DNA of 35,498 nucleotides from CAYGGE01 sp966250865 (GTDB lineage: Bacteria; Patescibacteriota; UBA1384; CAYGGE01), in the NCBI GenBank assembly GCA_966250865.1, contig CBINIT010000009.1:1-35498 (forward strand). The letters run 5' to 3'. Shown here piece by piece: positions 28,631 to 35,498 of the stretch (the first letter of the stretch is position 1; each line of letters starts with the position of its first letter). The notes beneath the pieces are model-generated. The model did no database searches, had not been told where the DNA came from, and saw only the letters and a program-made list of their open reading frames with translations. The position numbers and the translations under genes are program-made.

Positions 28631-31600
28631 ATGCAGTATCGATCATCAATACAATACTCAGCGGGGCGTTTTTGGCTAGTGATGGCGCTTATTGCGGCTA
28701 CAATCCTCCCCACCTCCGCCTCTGCCCAATTCGTCCCCAAAGGTGAAGTGGCAAGCTTAGGCTCTGTTGCAGAACAAGAAGATCTCCAGACGGTTCTTGA
28801 TGCCCTAGCCAAGAAGAACGACACCGCCAGAAAGAAAGTGCTGGTTACTCTAGGGCAGCTGGAAGAGAAGAAGATTGGCGCTACCAATGCTCGCCGCCAG
28901 ATCGACAGTGTGACTGGCTCACTTAAAGTAGAATTAAACAAGATTCTCGCCGACTATGCTCGTCAAACGCCCCCGACTGCCTCAGTTCGTGAGGCCTACC
29001 GAGTAGCTCAAACCTACTTAAACGACATCCGAGCGATGACTGAAGATGCGGCTACGGAAGCTGCCATCGAAAAGAAGCTTGACCCAGAGGCTCCAACGGG
29101 GAAATATCTCGACTACCAAAAGAAGATCCAAGCTCTCGCCACCAAGGCTCTTGAAAAGGCTGACGAACGCCTCAAAGAACGGGGCAAGAAAGATACGGTT
29201 CGCCGTGACTTAGAGCAAATTGTTAAAGACACGGAACGTCAAATTGAACTTGCTACCACAAGTTATCTTCTTGAGCACACCGAACTCTTAGAGTCTGCCT
29301 TACGCCGGATTAACACCAAAGTTCTCGAGGGCCTAGCTTCCGACATGGAAGCTCGCTTTAAGGCGGCCAATGAACGAAGCTCAGACAAAGAGAACGACCT
29401 TAACGATGAAGAAAACGAAACCTTCCAGACGGTCAAACAAGAGATGACCGACATCGTTGACCGAACTACGACCACCATCGACTCCCTCATTCGCCAAGTT
29501 CTTCAAGCCAATCTTCCTACCACCAGCCAAGAGCCAGGAGTTAACCCACTCTTAGAGGCGAAGTTTAAAACCCAAAAGCAGATGGCAGATATTCTCCAAA
29601 CGGCTCAAGACCGAATTGGTAAAATTACTGCCAGAGCCAGTCAAAACCCAGAGTACTCGGCGCTCCTTAAAGAGGTCATTACTCGTGAAGCTACCCGGCA
29701 GAAGCAACGGCTTCAAGACACCTACAACGAGTACGAAGGTAACTTCATTGCCGGCGACCCAACGAAACAGCAGTACAACAAACGAAAAGACCGAGCGCAA
29801 GATGAAGCAAAAGGCTGTGACAGCTTCTTGTGTGACATTGGCCGTGTTGTCTCAGGAGTCGGCTCTGCCTTCATCTCTGGTTCAACTGGAGGCCTCGTCA
29901 ACATCCCTCCGCAAACCTTCTCGAAAGGCCTCTTTGGCATTAAAGATCCTTCCTACGCTGCTTCCCCCTACTCTTCCTCCTACTTTAACGGGACGCCTAG
30001 TTTGCCGTATGTGAATGGTCGCTATGTTGCTCCGGGTGCTTTTGGCAACATGTCAGTTGGCATCGATCAGCGTTGTCTTGTTCTTTCGGATAATCGGAAG
30101 CTTGTTTTCGTTGAGTCTGCTCTTGCCCAAGAGGAAAAGAGTCCTGAGGAGCAGGCCCTTGAAGAAGACATGAAGCAGGCAGAAGCTGACCGAGCCGCTG
30201 GACTAGCCCAGCCAGGAACGACGCTCTATATAGCTCCTAACGGCGATGTCTATGTCAACACCGTAGATAGTAGAAGTCAATTTAGTAGTAAGAATTATGG
30301 CAAAGTTTCAACAGTACCTGGATTTACGGCCGCTCAGGTCGAGGAAGCCAAGCGAAAGGCCGGCATCTCAACTGGCTCAACCGTTACGACGAAGCCAAGC
30401 ACTAACACCAGCAGTTCGATTATCGATCAGTTTAAGAGTAGGGTGCAGCAGGGTTTTGCCATACAACTTGGCAGTATCGGAATTGGTACGCCAGGATTTA
30501 ATCCCAATATTGGTCTGTTGAACTGTCCTCCAGGTACGCCTGGCTATTACCGTGCCGCTGGTGGTGTTTTGTCGACTGGTCTCGGAGGGGTCATGGGTGG
30601 TCTACCGGTTGCCCAGACGCTCTATGGCTCAGGCACAACTAATGATCAATTACGACTACAGCTCAACCAAGCGAATGTAGCTGCTCAGCTTGCTCAGGGT
30701 TTCCAGATTCTTGCGGGCATCGCTCCGGAGGATAAGAAGGCTGGGTACGTTGAGGTTGCCGAAGCCTTTGCGACAGGTCAGCTTGATGTGAATAAGATCG
30801 TTACGATTACTGAAAAGCTAAAAAGTCTTGAATTCTATAAACTGCAACGCCAAGGTGGCGATACGCTGGCCGAGATGTTCTATAACCTCTGCTCTTACTC
30901 GATTAGTGGTAGCAATAGTATGATCAGTTTCTGCAAAGGACTGTTAGTTCTTAATAATGGAGTCGATCTTGGGACTGGTACGGCAGTCAGCGACACCGAT
31001 AAGGCTAAGTCGGCAGCTGCGCTTGCCGAAGAGCGCAAGAGCTATCTCAATACTATTCGCGCTGAGGGAATTCGAGTAAATCATGTGAACCAACTGGTGA
31101 GTACGAGCGAAAAATGTTCGCAGTTTGAGCGAATCCTTGGTGGTTCGAACAGCGTTGAATCAAGTATCAAGGAGAAGCAGGCAGACGCCTTAGATCTCGG
31201 CACCGACGAAGAGGCGCTGGAGCTCATTCGTAAAGTTGAGGCAGAGATTGCGCAGTACCAGGAATTCTACGATAAAAACTGTAAAGATAAGCTTCCTAGT
31301 ACAAACGATGTAAGCAAGGTAACTGTTGCCGACACTAAACTAAAGCTCGAGTCAGACGTATACGAAAAGGCCAAAGCTACAGGTACACTGTGCATGTCTA
31401 ATTTAGGCACGGTTAAAGAGGTTAAGGAGAACCTTACTGTTCTTAAGAAGGAAATTGATAGCCTTGTCACAAGCGCCCAAGGTAGTGATCGAATCGCTGC
31501 CGCTGATTTACAGAAACGAGTGAACGCCGCTTTGGCTGAAGTGTCGTCGTATATTGCGAATTGTGAAAAGGTGGTAGAGCAAGCTTCTCAGCAAGCCCCG

Positions 31601-31942
31601 GGCGTTAGTGATGGTACGCTTCAGGTCTCGGTTGCTGGCAATGCAAAGTATAGTGTATATGAAGTTTCTGCTTTCATTACAGGACTAGCTGCTACTCCTG
31701 AACTCGAGTCACGTCTCATTCCGAGAATACCGATCAATCGAGGACGCTCGTATAGCGTTGGTGCTCCGTCTGGGAAGTATAAACTCTTCTTCTATAGGGT
31801 TGGTCTAAAAACTCTGAAAGAGAGGCAAGAGAACACTCGATCAGCAACGGGTACTATTGAGGTAGCTCCGGGCAAGAGGACATGCGTAGTAATTTACGAT
31901 TCATCCGTTACCGCCAAAGTCGAACCATGCACGACCAAGTAG
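28631..31942 (+). CDS. Large exported coiled-coil protein A (shares 1,315-bp repeat)
   Basis: This 1103-residue protein has a signal peptide (FWLVMALIAATILPTSASAQ). Its first 430 or so mature residues are a strongly charged helical region (LDALAKKNDTARKKVLVTLGQLEEKK and similar), ending in a Gly/Ser-rich, cysteine-containing part (GCDSFLCDIGRVVSGVGSAFISGSTGG). The remainder is unique, with more helices, several cysteines, and a beta-type C-terminal domain (GTLQVSVAGNAKYSVYEV ... SGKYKLFFYRVG ... PGKRTCVVIYD) resembling the end of the preceding protein. No family is recognised. ATG 28631 has an AGGGGA Shine-Dalgarno; the frame is open from 28577. The encoded N-terminal part is identical to that of the next gene. 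Confidence 0.82.
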   Translation: MQYRSSIQYSAGRFWLVMALIAATILPTSASAQFVPKGEVASLGSVAEQEDLQTVLDALAKKNDTARKKVLVTLGQLEEKKIGATNARRQIDSVTGSLKVELNKILADYARQTPPTASVREAYRVAQTYLNDIRAMTEDAATEAAIEKKLDPEAPTGKYLDYQKKIQALATKALEKADERLKERGKKDTVRRDLEQIVKDTERQIELATTSYLLEHTELLESALRRINTKVLEGLASDMEARFKAANERSSDKENDLNDEENETFQTVKQEMTDIVDRTTTTIDSLIRQVLQANLPTTSQEPGVNPLLEAKFKTQKQMADILQTAQDRIGKITARASQNPEYSALLKEVITREATRQKQRLQDTYNEYEGNFIAGDPTKQQYNKRKDRAQDEAKGCDSFLCDIGRVVSGVGSAFISGSTGGLVNIPPQTFSKGLFGIKDPSYAASPYSSSYFNGTPSLPYVNGRYVAPGAFGNMSVGIDQRCLVLSDNRKLVFVESALAQEEKSPEEQALEEDMKQAEADRAAGLAQPGTTLYIAPNGDVYVNTVDSRSQFSSKNYGKVSTVPGFTAAQVEEAKRKAGISTGSTVTTKPSTNTSSSIIDQFKSRVQQGFAIQLGSIGIGTPGFNPNIGLLNCPPGTPGYYRAAGGVLSTGLGGVMGGLPVAQTLYGSGTTNDQLRLQLNQANVAAQLAQGFQILAGIAPEDKKAGYVEVAEAFATGQLDVNKIVTITEKLKSLEFYKLQRQGGDTLAEMFYNLCSYSISGSNSMISFCKGLLVLNNGVDLGTGTAVSDTDKAKSAAALAEERKSYLNTIRAEGIRVNHVNQLVSTSEKCSQFERILGGSNSVESSIKEKQADALDLGTDEEALELIRKVEAEIAQYQEFYDKNCKDKLPSTNDVSKVTVADTKLKLESDVYEKAKATGTLCMSNLGTVKEVKENLTVLKKEIDSLVTSAQGSDRIAAADLQKRVNAALAEVSSYIANCEKVVEQASQQAPGVSDGTLQVSVAGNAKYSVYEVSAFITGLAATPELESRLIPRIPINRGRSYSVGAPSGKYKLFFYRVGLKTLKERQENTRSATGTIEVAPGKRTCVVIYDSSVTAKVEPCTTK
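28704..30018 (+). repeat. 1,315-bp direct repeat, copy 1
   Basis: This segment, starting inside the signal-peptide codons (...LPTSASAQF) and ending in VNG, recurs at 31992-33306 with a constant offset of 3,288 bases. All lines I compared are identical, and the translations are identical over the whole length. Just outside, the bases differ at both ends. Confidence 0.95.
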
Positions 31943-31948
31943 CCTCTT

Positions 31949-34261
31949 ATGATATACCGTGTCCTAACTCTTGCTCTTACATTTGCGCTTCTCCTCCCCA
32001 CCTCCGCCTCTGCCCAATTCGTCCCCAAAGGTGAAGTGGCAAGCTTAGGCTCTGTTGCAGAACAAGAAGATCTCCAGACGGTTCTTGATGCCCTAGCCAA
32101 GAAGAACGACACCGCCAGAAAGAAAGTGCTGGTTACTCTAGGGCAGCTGGAAGAGAAGAAGATTGGCGCTACCAATGCTCGCCGCCAGATCGACAGTGTG
32201 ACTGGCTCACTTAAAGTAGAATTAAACAAGATTCTCGCCGACTATGCTCGTCAAACGCCCCCGACTGCCTCAGTTCGTGAGGCCTACCGAGTAGCTCAAA
32301 CCTACTTAAACGACATCCGAGCGATGACTGAAGATGCGGCTACGGAAGCTGCCATCGAAAAGAAGCTTGACCCAGAGGCTCCAACGGGGAAATATCTCGA
32401 CTACCAAAAGAAGATCCAAGCTCTCGCCACCAAGGCTCTTGAAAAGGCTGACGAACGCCTCAAAGAACGGGGCAAGAAAGATACGGTTCGCCGTGACTTA
32501 GAGCAAATTGTTAAAGACACGGAACGTCAAATTGAACTTGCTACCACAAGTTATCTTCTTGAGCACACCGAACTCTTAGAGTCTGCCTTACGCCGGATTA
32601 ACACCAAAGTTCTCGAGGGCCTAGCTTCCGACATGGAAGCTCGCTTTAAGGCGGCCAATGAACGAAGCTCAGACAAAGAGAACGACCTTAACGATGAAGA
32701 AAACGAAACCTTCCAGACGGTCAAACAAGAGATGACCGACATCGTTGACCGAACTACGACCACCATCGACTCCCTCATTCGCCAAGTTCTTCAAGCCAAT
32801 CTTCCTACCACCAGCCAAGAGCCAGGAGTTAACCCACTCTTAGAGGCGAAGTTTAAAACCCAAAAGCAGATGGCAGATATTCTCCAAACGGCTCAAGACC
32901 GAATTGGTAAAATTACTGCCAGAGCCAGTCAAAACCCAGAGTACTCGGCGCTCCTTAAAGAGGTCATTACTCGTGAAGCTACCCGGCAGAAGCAACGGCT
33001 TCAAGACACCTACAACGAGTACGAAGGTAACTTCATTGCCGGCGACCCAACGAAACAGCAGTACAACAAACGAAAAGACCGAGCGCAAGATGAAGCAAAA
33101 GGCTGTGACAGCTTCTTGTGTGACATTGGCCGTGTTGTCTCAGGAGTCGGCTCTGCCTTCATCTCTGGTTCAACTGGAGGCCTCGTCAACATCCCTCCGC
33201 AAACCTTCTCGAAAGGCCTCTTTGGCATTAAAGATCCTTCCTACGCTGCTTCCCCCTACTCTTCCTCCTACTTTAACGGGACGCCTAGTTTGCCGTATGT
33301 GAATGGGGCCTATACGACGCCTGGAGCGTTGGGTGGAAGTAGCATATATTTTGCTCCACAATGCAATGCTTATGGTATATATGGAAACAAGTTCGTATTT
33401 ATTGAGAAAGCACGAGCAGCCAAGACGACTACCGGATTTGAGTATGAGGAATCGAAGAGCACAACTCCGAAGAATGAGCACAAAGGCTTCTTCGGTGAGC
33501 TATTTAGTGGTAATCTCGGCGGTGCATTTGGTGGTACGGGAAAGGTCTTTAACAATATCGGTAATGCGATCGGCGATATTGGGCAAACAGTTCGCAATGG
33601 ATACTGCGGAACTAACCAGTATAACTCAGGATTGAGTTCGTACTATGGCGGTATCCCGGTGCTTCAGGCGATGGGGCTTACTTCTTCTGCTCAGCTCAAT
33701 CTTTCGCAAGATTATGCTCCAGTAGTGAGTCAGCTTTTCCAGGCATTAGGACAGAGGGACCCACGACTTGCTCAATTTGCTTCGGTTTTTGCCGACGGCC
33801 AACTAACTGGCAACGAATTTAACTCAGTTCTCAACCCTGGACTTCAGCAGATAGGCTTCTTTACGGGACAAACAAATCATCCATTCTGGCAGGACCCAAT
33901 TCGTAAATTAGTTCTCGGTGGCTGCTACCAAGCGTTTCAGCAGCAGAATACGCTAGCGCTCCAGATCTGTAAGCAGCAATTTAACGTAGGTAGCTCTTCT
34001 GCTGGTGCGCTGGGTGGCCTGGACGCCAATAAGCTTGGTATATCATCGGCAGAGTATCAAATCGTTCAAGGTAATATGCAGCGCATTACATCGCTTATGA
34101 GCGGTGTGAAAAGCAACTCAATCGATTGTTTGTACCCTTCGCTCAAAAGCAACGTAGAAAGCTTGACCCGTATCGCCGACCAGCATGGTGTGAGTGTCAT
34201 TAAGACACAGGTAAAAGAGTTTCTGAGGAGTACGGGCTACTCCTCGCTTTGCGGGTCATAA
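31949..34261 (+). CDS. Large exported coiled-coil protein B (shares 1,315-bp repeat)
   Basis: This 770-residue protein starts six bases after the stop of protein A, without a clear Shine-Dalgarno, so re-initiation is likely. Its signal peptide (MIYRVLTLALTFALLLPTSASAQ) differs from that of A up to LPTSASAQ. Residues about 15-452 are identical to A. The rest is shorter and different but still distantly related: NGAYTTPGALGG...NKFVFIEKARAA parallels NGRYVAPGAFGN...RKLVFVESALAQ in A, and YGGIPVLQAM parallels MGGLPVAQTL. Glycine- and asparagine-rich stretches (GNLGGAFGGTGKVFNNIGNAIGDIG) could form a membrane-active or surface loop. The beta-type C-terminal domain of A is missing. Confidence 0.82.
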   Translation: MIYRVLTLALTFALLLPTSASAQFVPKGEVASLGSVAEQEDLQTVLDALAKKNDTARKKVLVTLGQLEEKKIGATNARRQIDSVTGSLKVELNKILADYARQTPPTASVREAYRVAQTYLNDIRAMTEDAATEAAIEKKLDPEAPTGKYLDYQKKIQALATKALEKADERLKERGKKDTVRRDLEQIVKDTERQIELATTSYLLEHTELLESALRRINTKVLEGLASDMEARFKAANERSSDKENDLNDEENETFQTVKQEMTDIVDRTTTTIDSLIRQVLQANLPTTSQEPGVNPLLEAKFKTQKQMADILQTAQDRIGKITARASQNPEYSALLKEVITREATRQKQRLQDTYNEYEGNFIAGDPTKQQYNKRKDRAQDEAKGCDSFLCDIGRVVSGVGSAFISGSTGGLVNIPPQTFSKGLFGIKDPSYAASPYSSSYFNGTPSLPYVNGAYTTPGALGGSSIYFAPQCNAYGIYGNKFVFIEKARAAKTTTGFEYEESKSTTPKNEHKGFFGELFSGNLGGAFGGTGKVFNNIGNAIGDIGQTVRNGYCGTNQYNSGLSSYYGGIPVLQAMGLTSSAQLNLSQDYAPVVSQLFQALGQRDPRLAQFASVFADGQLTGNEFNSVLNPGLQQIGFFTGQTNHPFWQDPIRKLVLGGCYQAFQQQNTLALQICKQQFNVGSSSAGALGGLDANKLGISSAEYQIVQGNMQRITSLMSGVKSNSIDCLYPSLKSNVESLTRIADQHGVSVIKTQVKEFLRSTGYSSLCGS
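31992..33306 (+). repeat. 1,315-bp direct repeat, copy 2
   Basis: This is the second copy of 28704-30018. It covers the end of the signal peptide and the whole coiled-coil part of protein B, in the same frame as in protein A. Confidence 0.95.
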
Positions 34262-34366
34262 AGAGCGGTCGTCAAGATGGACAACGTACCGCTCGCAGCG
34301 CTATAAGGTCAGTATCTTGTCTAGCGATTCTCTTGATGGAGCTACCTATGGTATTATAAGTATGTT

Positions 34367-34422
34367 AATTAAACACATAAAGAAAAGAGCCTGAAACGGC
34401 TCTTTTCTTTATGTGTTTAATT
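34367..34422. terminator. Bidirectional terminator with a 25-bp perfect stem
   Basis: The left arm (34367-34391, AATTAAACACATAAAGAAAA then GAGCC) pairs without mismatch with 34398-34422 around a 6-base loop TGAAAC. The core AAAGAAAAGAGCC/GGCTCTTTTCTTT supplies A and T runs on each side, so it can stop transcription from the exported-protein operon and from the convergent pilin genes. Confidence 0.85.
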
Positions 34423-34429
34423 TCTTGAG

Positions 34430-34858
34430 TTAGAATCCTGTACCGAATCCACCGAAGCCGTTACCGCCGACTGACTGAGCCTGCTCTTGAACGAAGCCGC
34501 CGACCCAGATGATGATCGAGTAGGAAAGGATGATTACTACGATACCGATAATAGCATTGTAGATGGCCGTTCGGGCTTTCTTCGCCTTTTCTTCATCGGT
34601 GCTAGCCGTGATGTACTGAATACCAGCCCAGACAAGATAAAGGATGGCGATAATAGCGGCCAAGAGGATAATCAAATTGAACAAGTTCATGAAGAAGGTG
34701 ACGATATTGAAGTTACCTGCTGGCTGAACTGGGAACAAGATATTTTTCAAGCGGTCGAGGCTGATCGCCTGAGGCGCAGTACCGAACTGGGCAAGCGTGA
34801 TGCTTGGAAGGCTAAGCGTTGCCAAGGTAGCCCCGGCACGCAGTAAGAACTTATTCAT
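34430..34858 (-). CDS. T4SS pilin-like (VirB2/TrbC-type) membrane protein
   Basis: This 142-residue protein has a signal peptide (MNKFLLRAGATLATLSLPSITLAQ) and two membrane helices: NLFNLIILLAAIIAILYLVWAGIQYI at about 57-82 and AIYNAIIGIVVIILSYSIIIWVGGFV at about 98-123. They are joined by a charged cytoplasmic loop TASTDEEKAKKARTA. This is the two-helix layout of VirB2/TrbC pilins common in CPR genomes. The tail is glycine-rich (GGNGFGGFGTGF). The start at 34858 has an AAGGAGG Shine-Dalgarno; the longer frame from 34915 would add an unrelated leader. It lies 71 bases after a second protein of the same layout. Confidence 0.8.
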   Translation of the reverse strand: MNKFLLRAGATLATLSLPSITLAQFGTAPQAISLDRLKNILFPVQPAGNFNIVTFFMNLFNLIILLAAIIAILYLVWAGIQYITASTDEEKAKKARTAIYNAIIGIVVIILSYSIIIWVGGFVQEQAQSVGGNGFGGFGTGF

Positions 34859-34929
34859 ATTCCTCCTTAAAGGATGCAATGCATAGCTTTTCTTAAGTAT
34901 ACAATACCTACACAATACTACAAGTATGC

Positions 34930-35498
34930 CTAACTTTGTACTTCGGTCGGACCGAGTGGGATAGGCAGATCGTTTGACTGGACGTCGTTTGGTAGAAGTA
35001 GTGAATCATCGGTAGAGGCCTGGCGGTCAGTCTTAGCTCCGGGGAGCTCCGTGTCGTTTTGCTTCTCAGCTTTTTTTGTCGTATCTTGCTTCAAGGTACT
35101 ATTACTATTTCTCTTGTCCGCTGATTCGGTGTCGGTGGTCGTGGTGGTGCCAAATGGATCAAGCTTTGCCTGACACTGATCGAGGCTTTCGCCTTCAATA
35201 TTTCGGACAACAAAGAAGCCGTTGAATTTGCCTTGGCTGTCGAAGACATCGAATTGGACACCGAGAAAACCGCGGACAAACATGACGAAAAAGAAAAGCG
35301 ACATGAGAACCATAATAAGTCCAATAACACCGTTTCGCAGTCCTTCACGCGACGCTTTAATCTTCTCTTCATCGCCGAAGCTCATCAGCAGACCTAAACT
35401 ATTCGAACGGAGCAATCCAGCCATGGCGTTAATCCCGAACCAAAGCAAACCGATAAACACGAGGTTGAAGAGAATCGGTATGCCCTGCTGAATCGGAC
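34930..35498 (-). CDS. Partial T4SS pilin-like membrane protein with long acidic tail
   Basis: The frame is open through the right edge of the window, so the start lies outside; a GTG at 35460 would cut the first membrane helix and is unlikely. Visible are a first helix (ILFNLVFIGLLWFGINAMAGLL), a charged loop (FGDEEKIKASREGLRNG) and a second helix (VIGLIMVLMSLFFFVMFVRGFLG). The same FNL...DEEK-KA...NGVIG pattern occurs in the neighbouring pilin-like protein. A soluble C-terminus of about 125 residues follows, rich in Asp, Thr, Lys and Ser (FGTTTTTDTESADKRNSNS), which the neighbour lacks. The two genes are likely cotranscribed. Confidence 0.75.
   Translation of the reverse strand, partial: PIQQGIPILFNLVFIGLLWFGINAMAGLLRSNSLGLLMSFGDEEKIKASREGLRNGVIGLIMVLMSLFFFVMFVRGFLGVQFDVFDSQGKFNGFFVVRNIEGESLDQCQAKLDPFGTTTTTDTESADKRNSNSTLKQDTTKKAEKQNDTELPGAKTDRQASTDDSLLLPNDVQSNDLPIPLGPTEVQS

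Noticed and set aside
28704..33306. Insertion sequence or transposon as the cause of the long repeat
   Set aside because: The repeat is entirely in-frame coding sequence of exported proteins, without transposase, terminal inverted repeats or target duplications.
1..35498. CRISPR array or phage genes
   Set aside because: No series of regularly spaced short repeats, no cas-like genes, and no integrase, capsid or terminase-like proteins were seen.
1..35498. Reassignment of TGA as glycine (code 25)
   Set aside because: TGA ends several recognised genes, including the MORN-like gene and the HD hydrolase at 17614, at sensible positions, and recognised proteins are full length under the standard code.

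Overview
This window looks like the origin-proximal part of a small-genome bacterial chromosome, most likely from the Patescibacteria / Candidate Phyla Radiation (CPR). That placement rests on small core proteins, many short genes with unrecognised exported products, and VirB2/TrbC-like pilin proteins. A saccharibacterial affiliation is possible but not shown. TGA reads as a normal stop throughout, which argues against the code-25 lineages (Gracilibacteria, Absconditabacteria).

Positions 1-6545 hold the classical origin block. dciA, recF, dnaN and dnaA lie on the minus strand, diverging from rpmH, rnpA, yidD and yidC on the plus strand. Between dnaA and rpmH is a cluster of same-orientation DnaA boxes, the likely oriC. 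A tRNA-Ser(CGA) gene follows yidC, and an 18-bp copy of its 3' end lies 162 bp downstream, as if a small element had integrated there.

Positions 6700-19290 are a mosaic of short transcription units: a DUF1801 / MORN-like / metallophosphoesterase operon; a G+C-rich orphan gene with its own promoter and terminator; an XRE regulator and membrane protein behind a palindromic operator; rarA; an msrA-VOC-msrB oxidative-repair operon; a large anchored beta-sandwich/fibronectin III protein; two HD-domain hydrolases; and small membrane proteins. Four genes in this part have a -10-like hexamer exactly six bases before the ATG and no usable Shine-Dalgarno, which suggests leaderless mRNAs.

Positions 19289-25359 are a four-gene minus-strand operon for surface proteins: a parallel beta-helix protein with a fibronectin domain, a large heparinase/alginate-lyase-like protein with a DUF11 tail, a dockerin protein and a membrane-anchored cohesin-like protein. 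Together they suggest a miniature cohesin-dockerin surface assembly acting on polysaccharide. A Nudix hydrolase, two small membrane proteins and a YjjX-type NTPase follow on the plus strand.

Positions 27147-34261 are an operon of four exported proteins. The last two are ancient paralogues that share an apparently identical 1,315-bp segment, a signature of recent gene conversion. They converge, across a 25-bp perfect hairpin terminator, on two genes for T4SS-pilin-like membrane proteins, the second running off the window. The two most unusual systems are the cohesin-dockerin cluster and the gene-converted exported operon next to the pilin genes.
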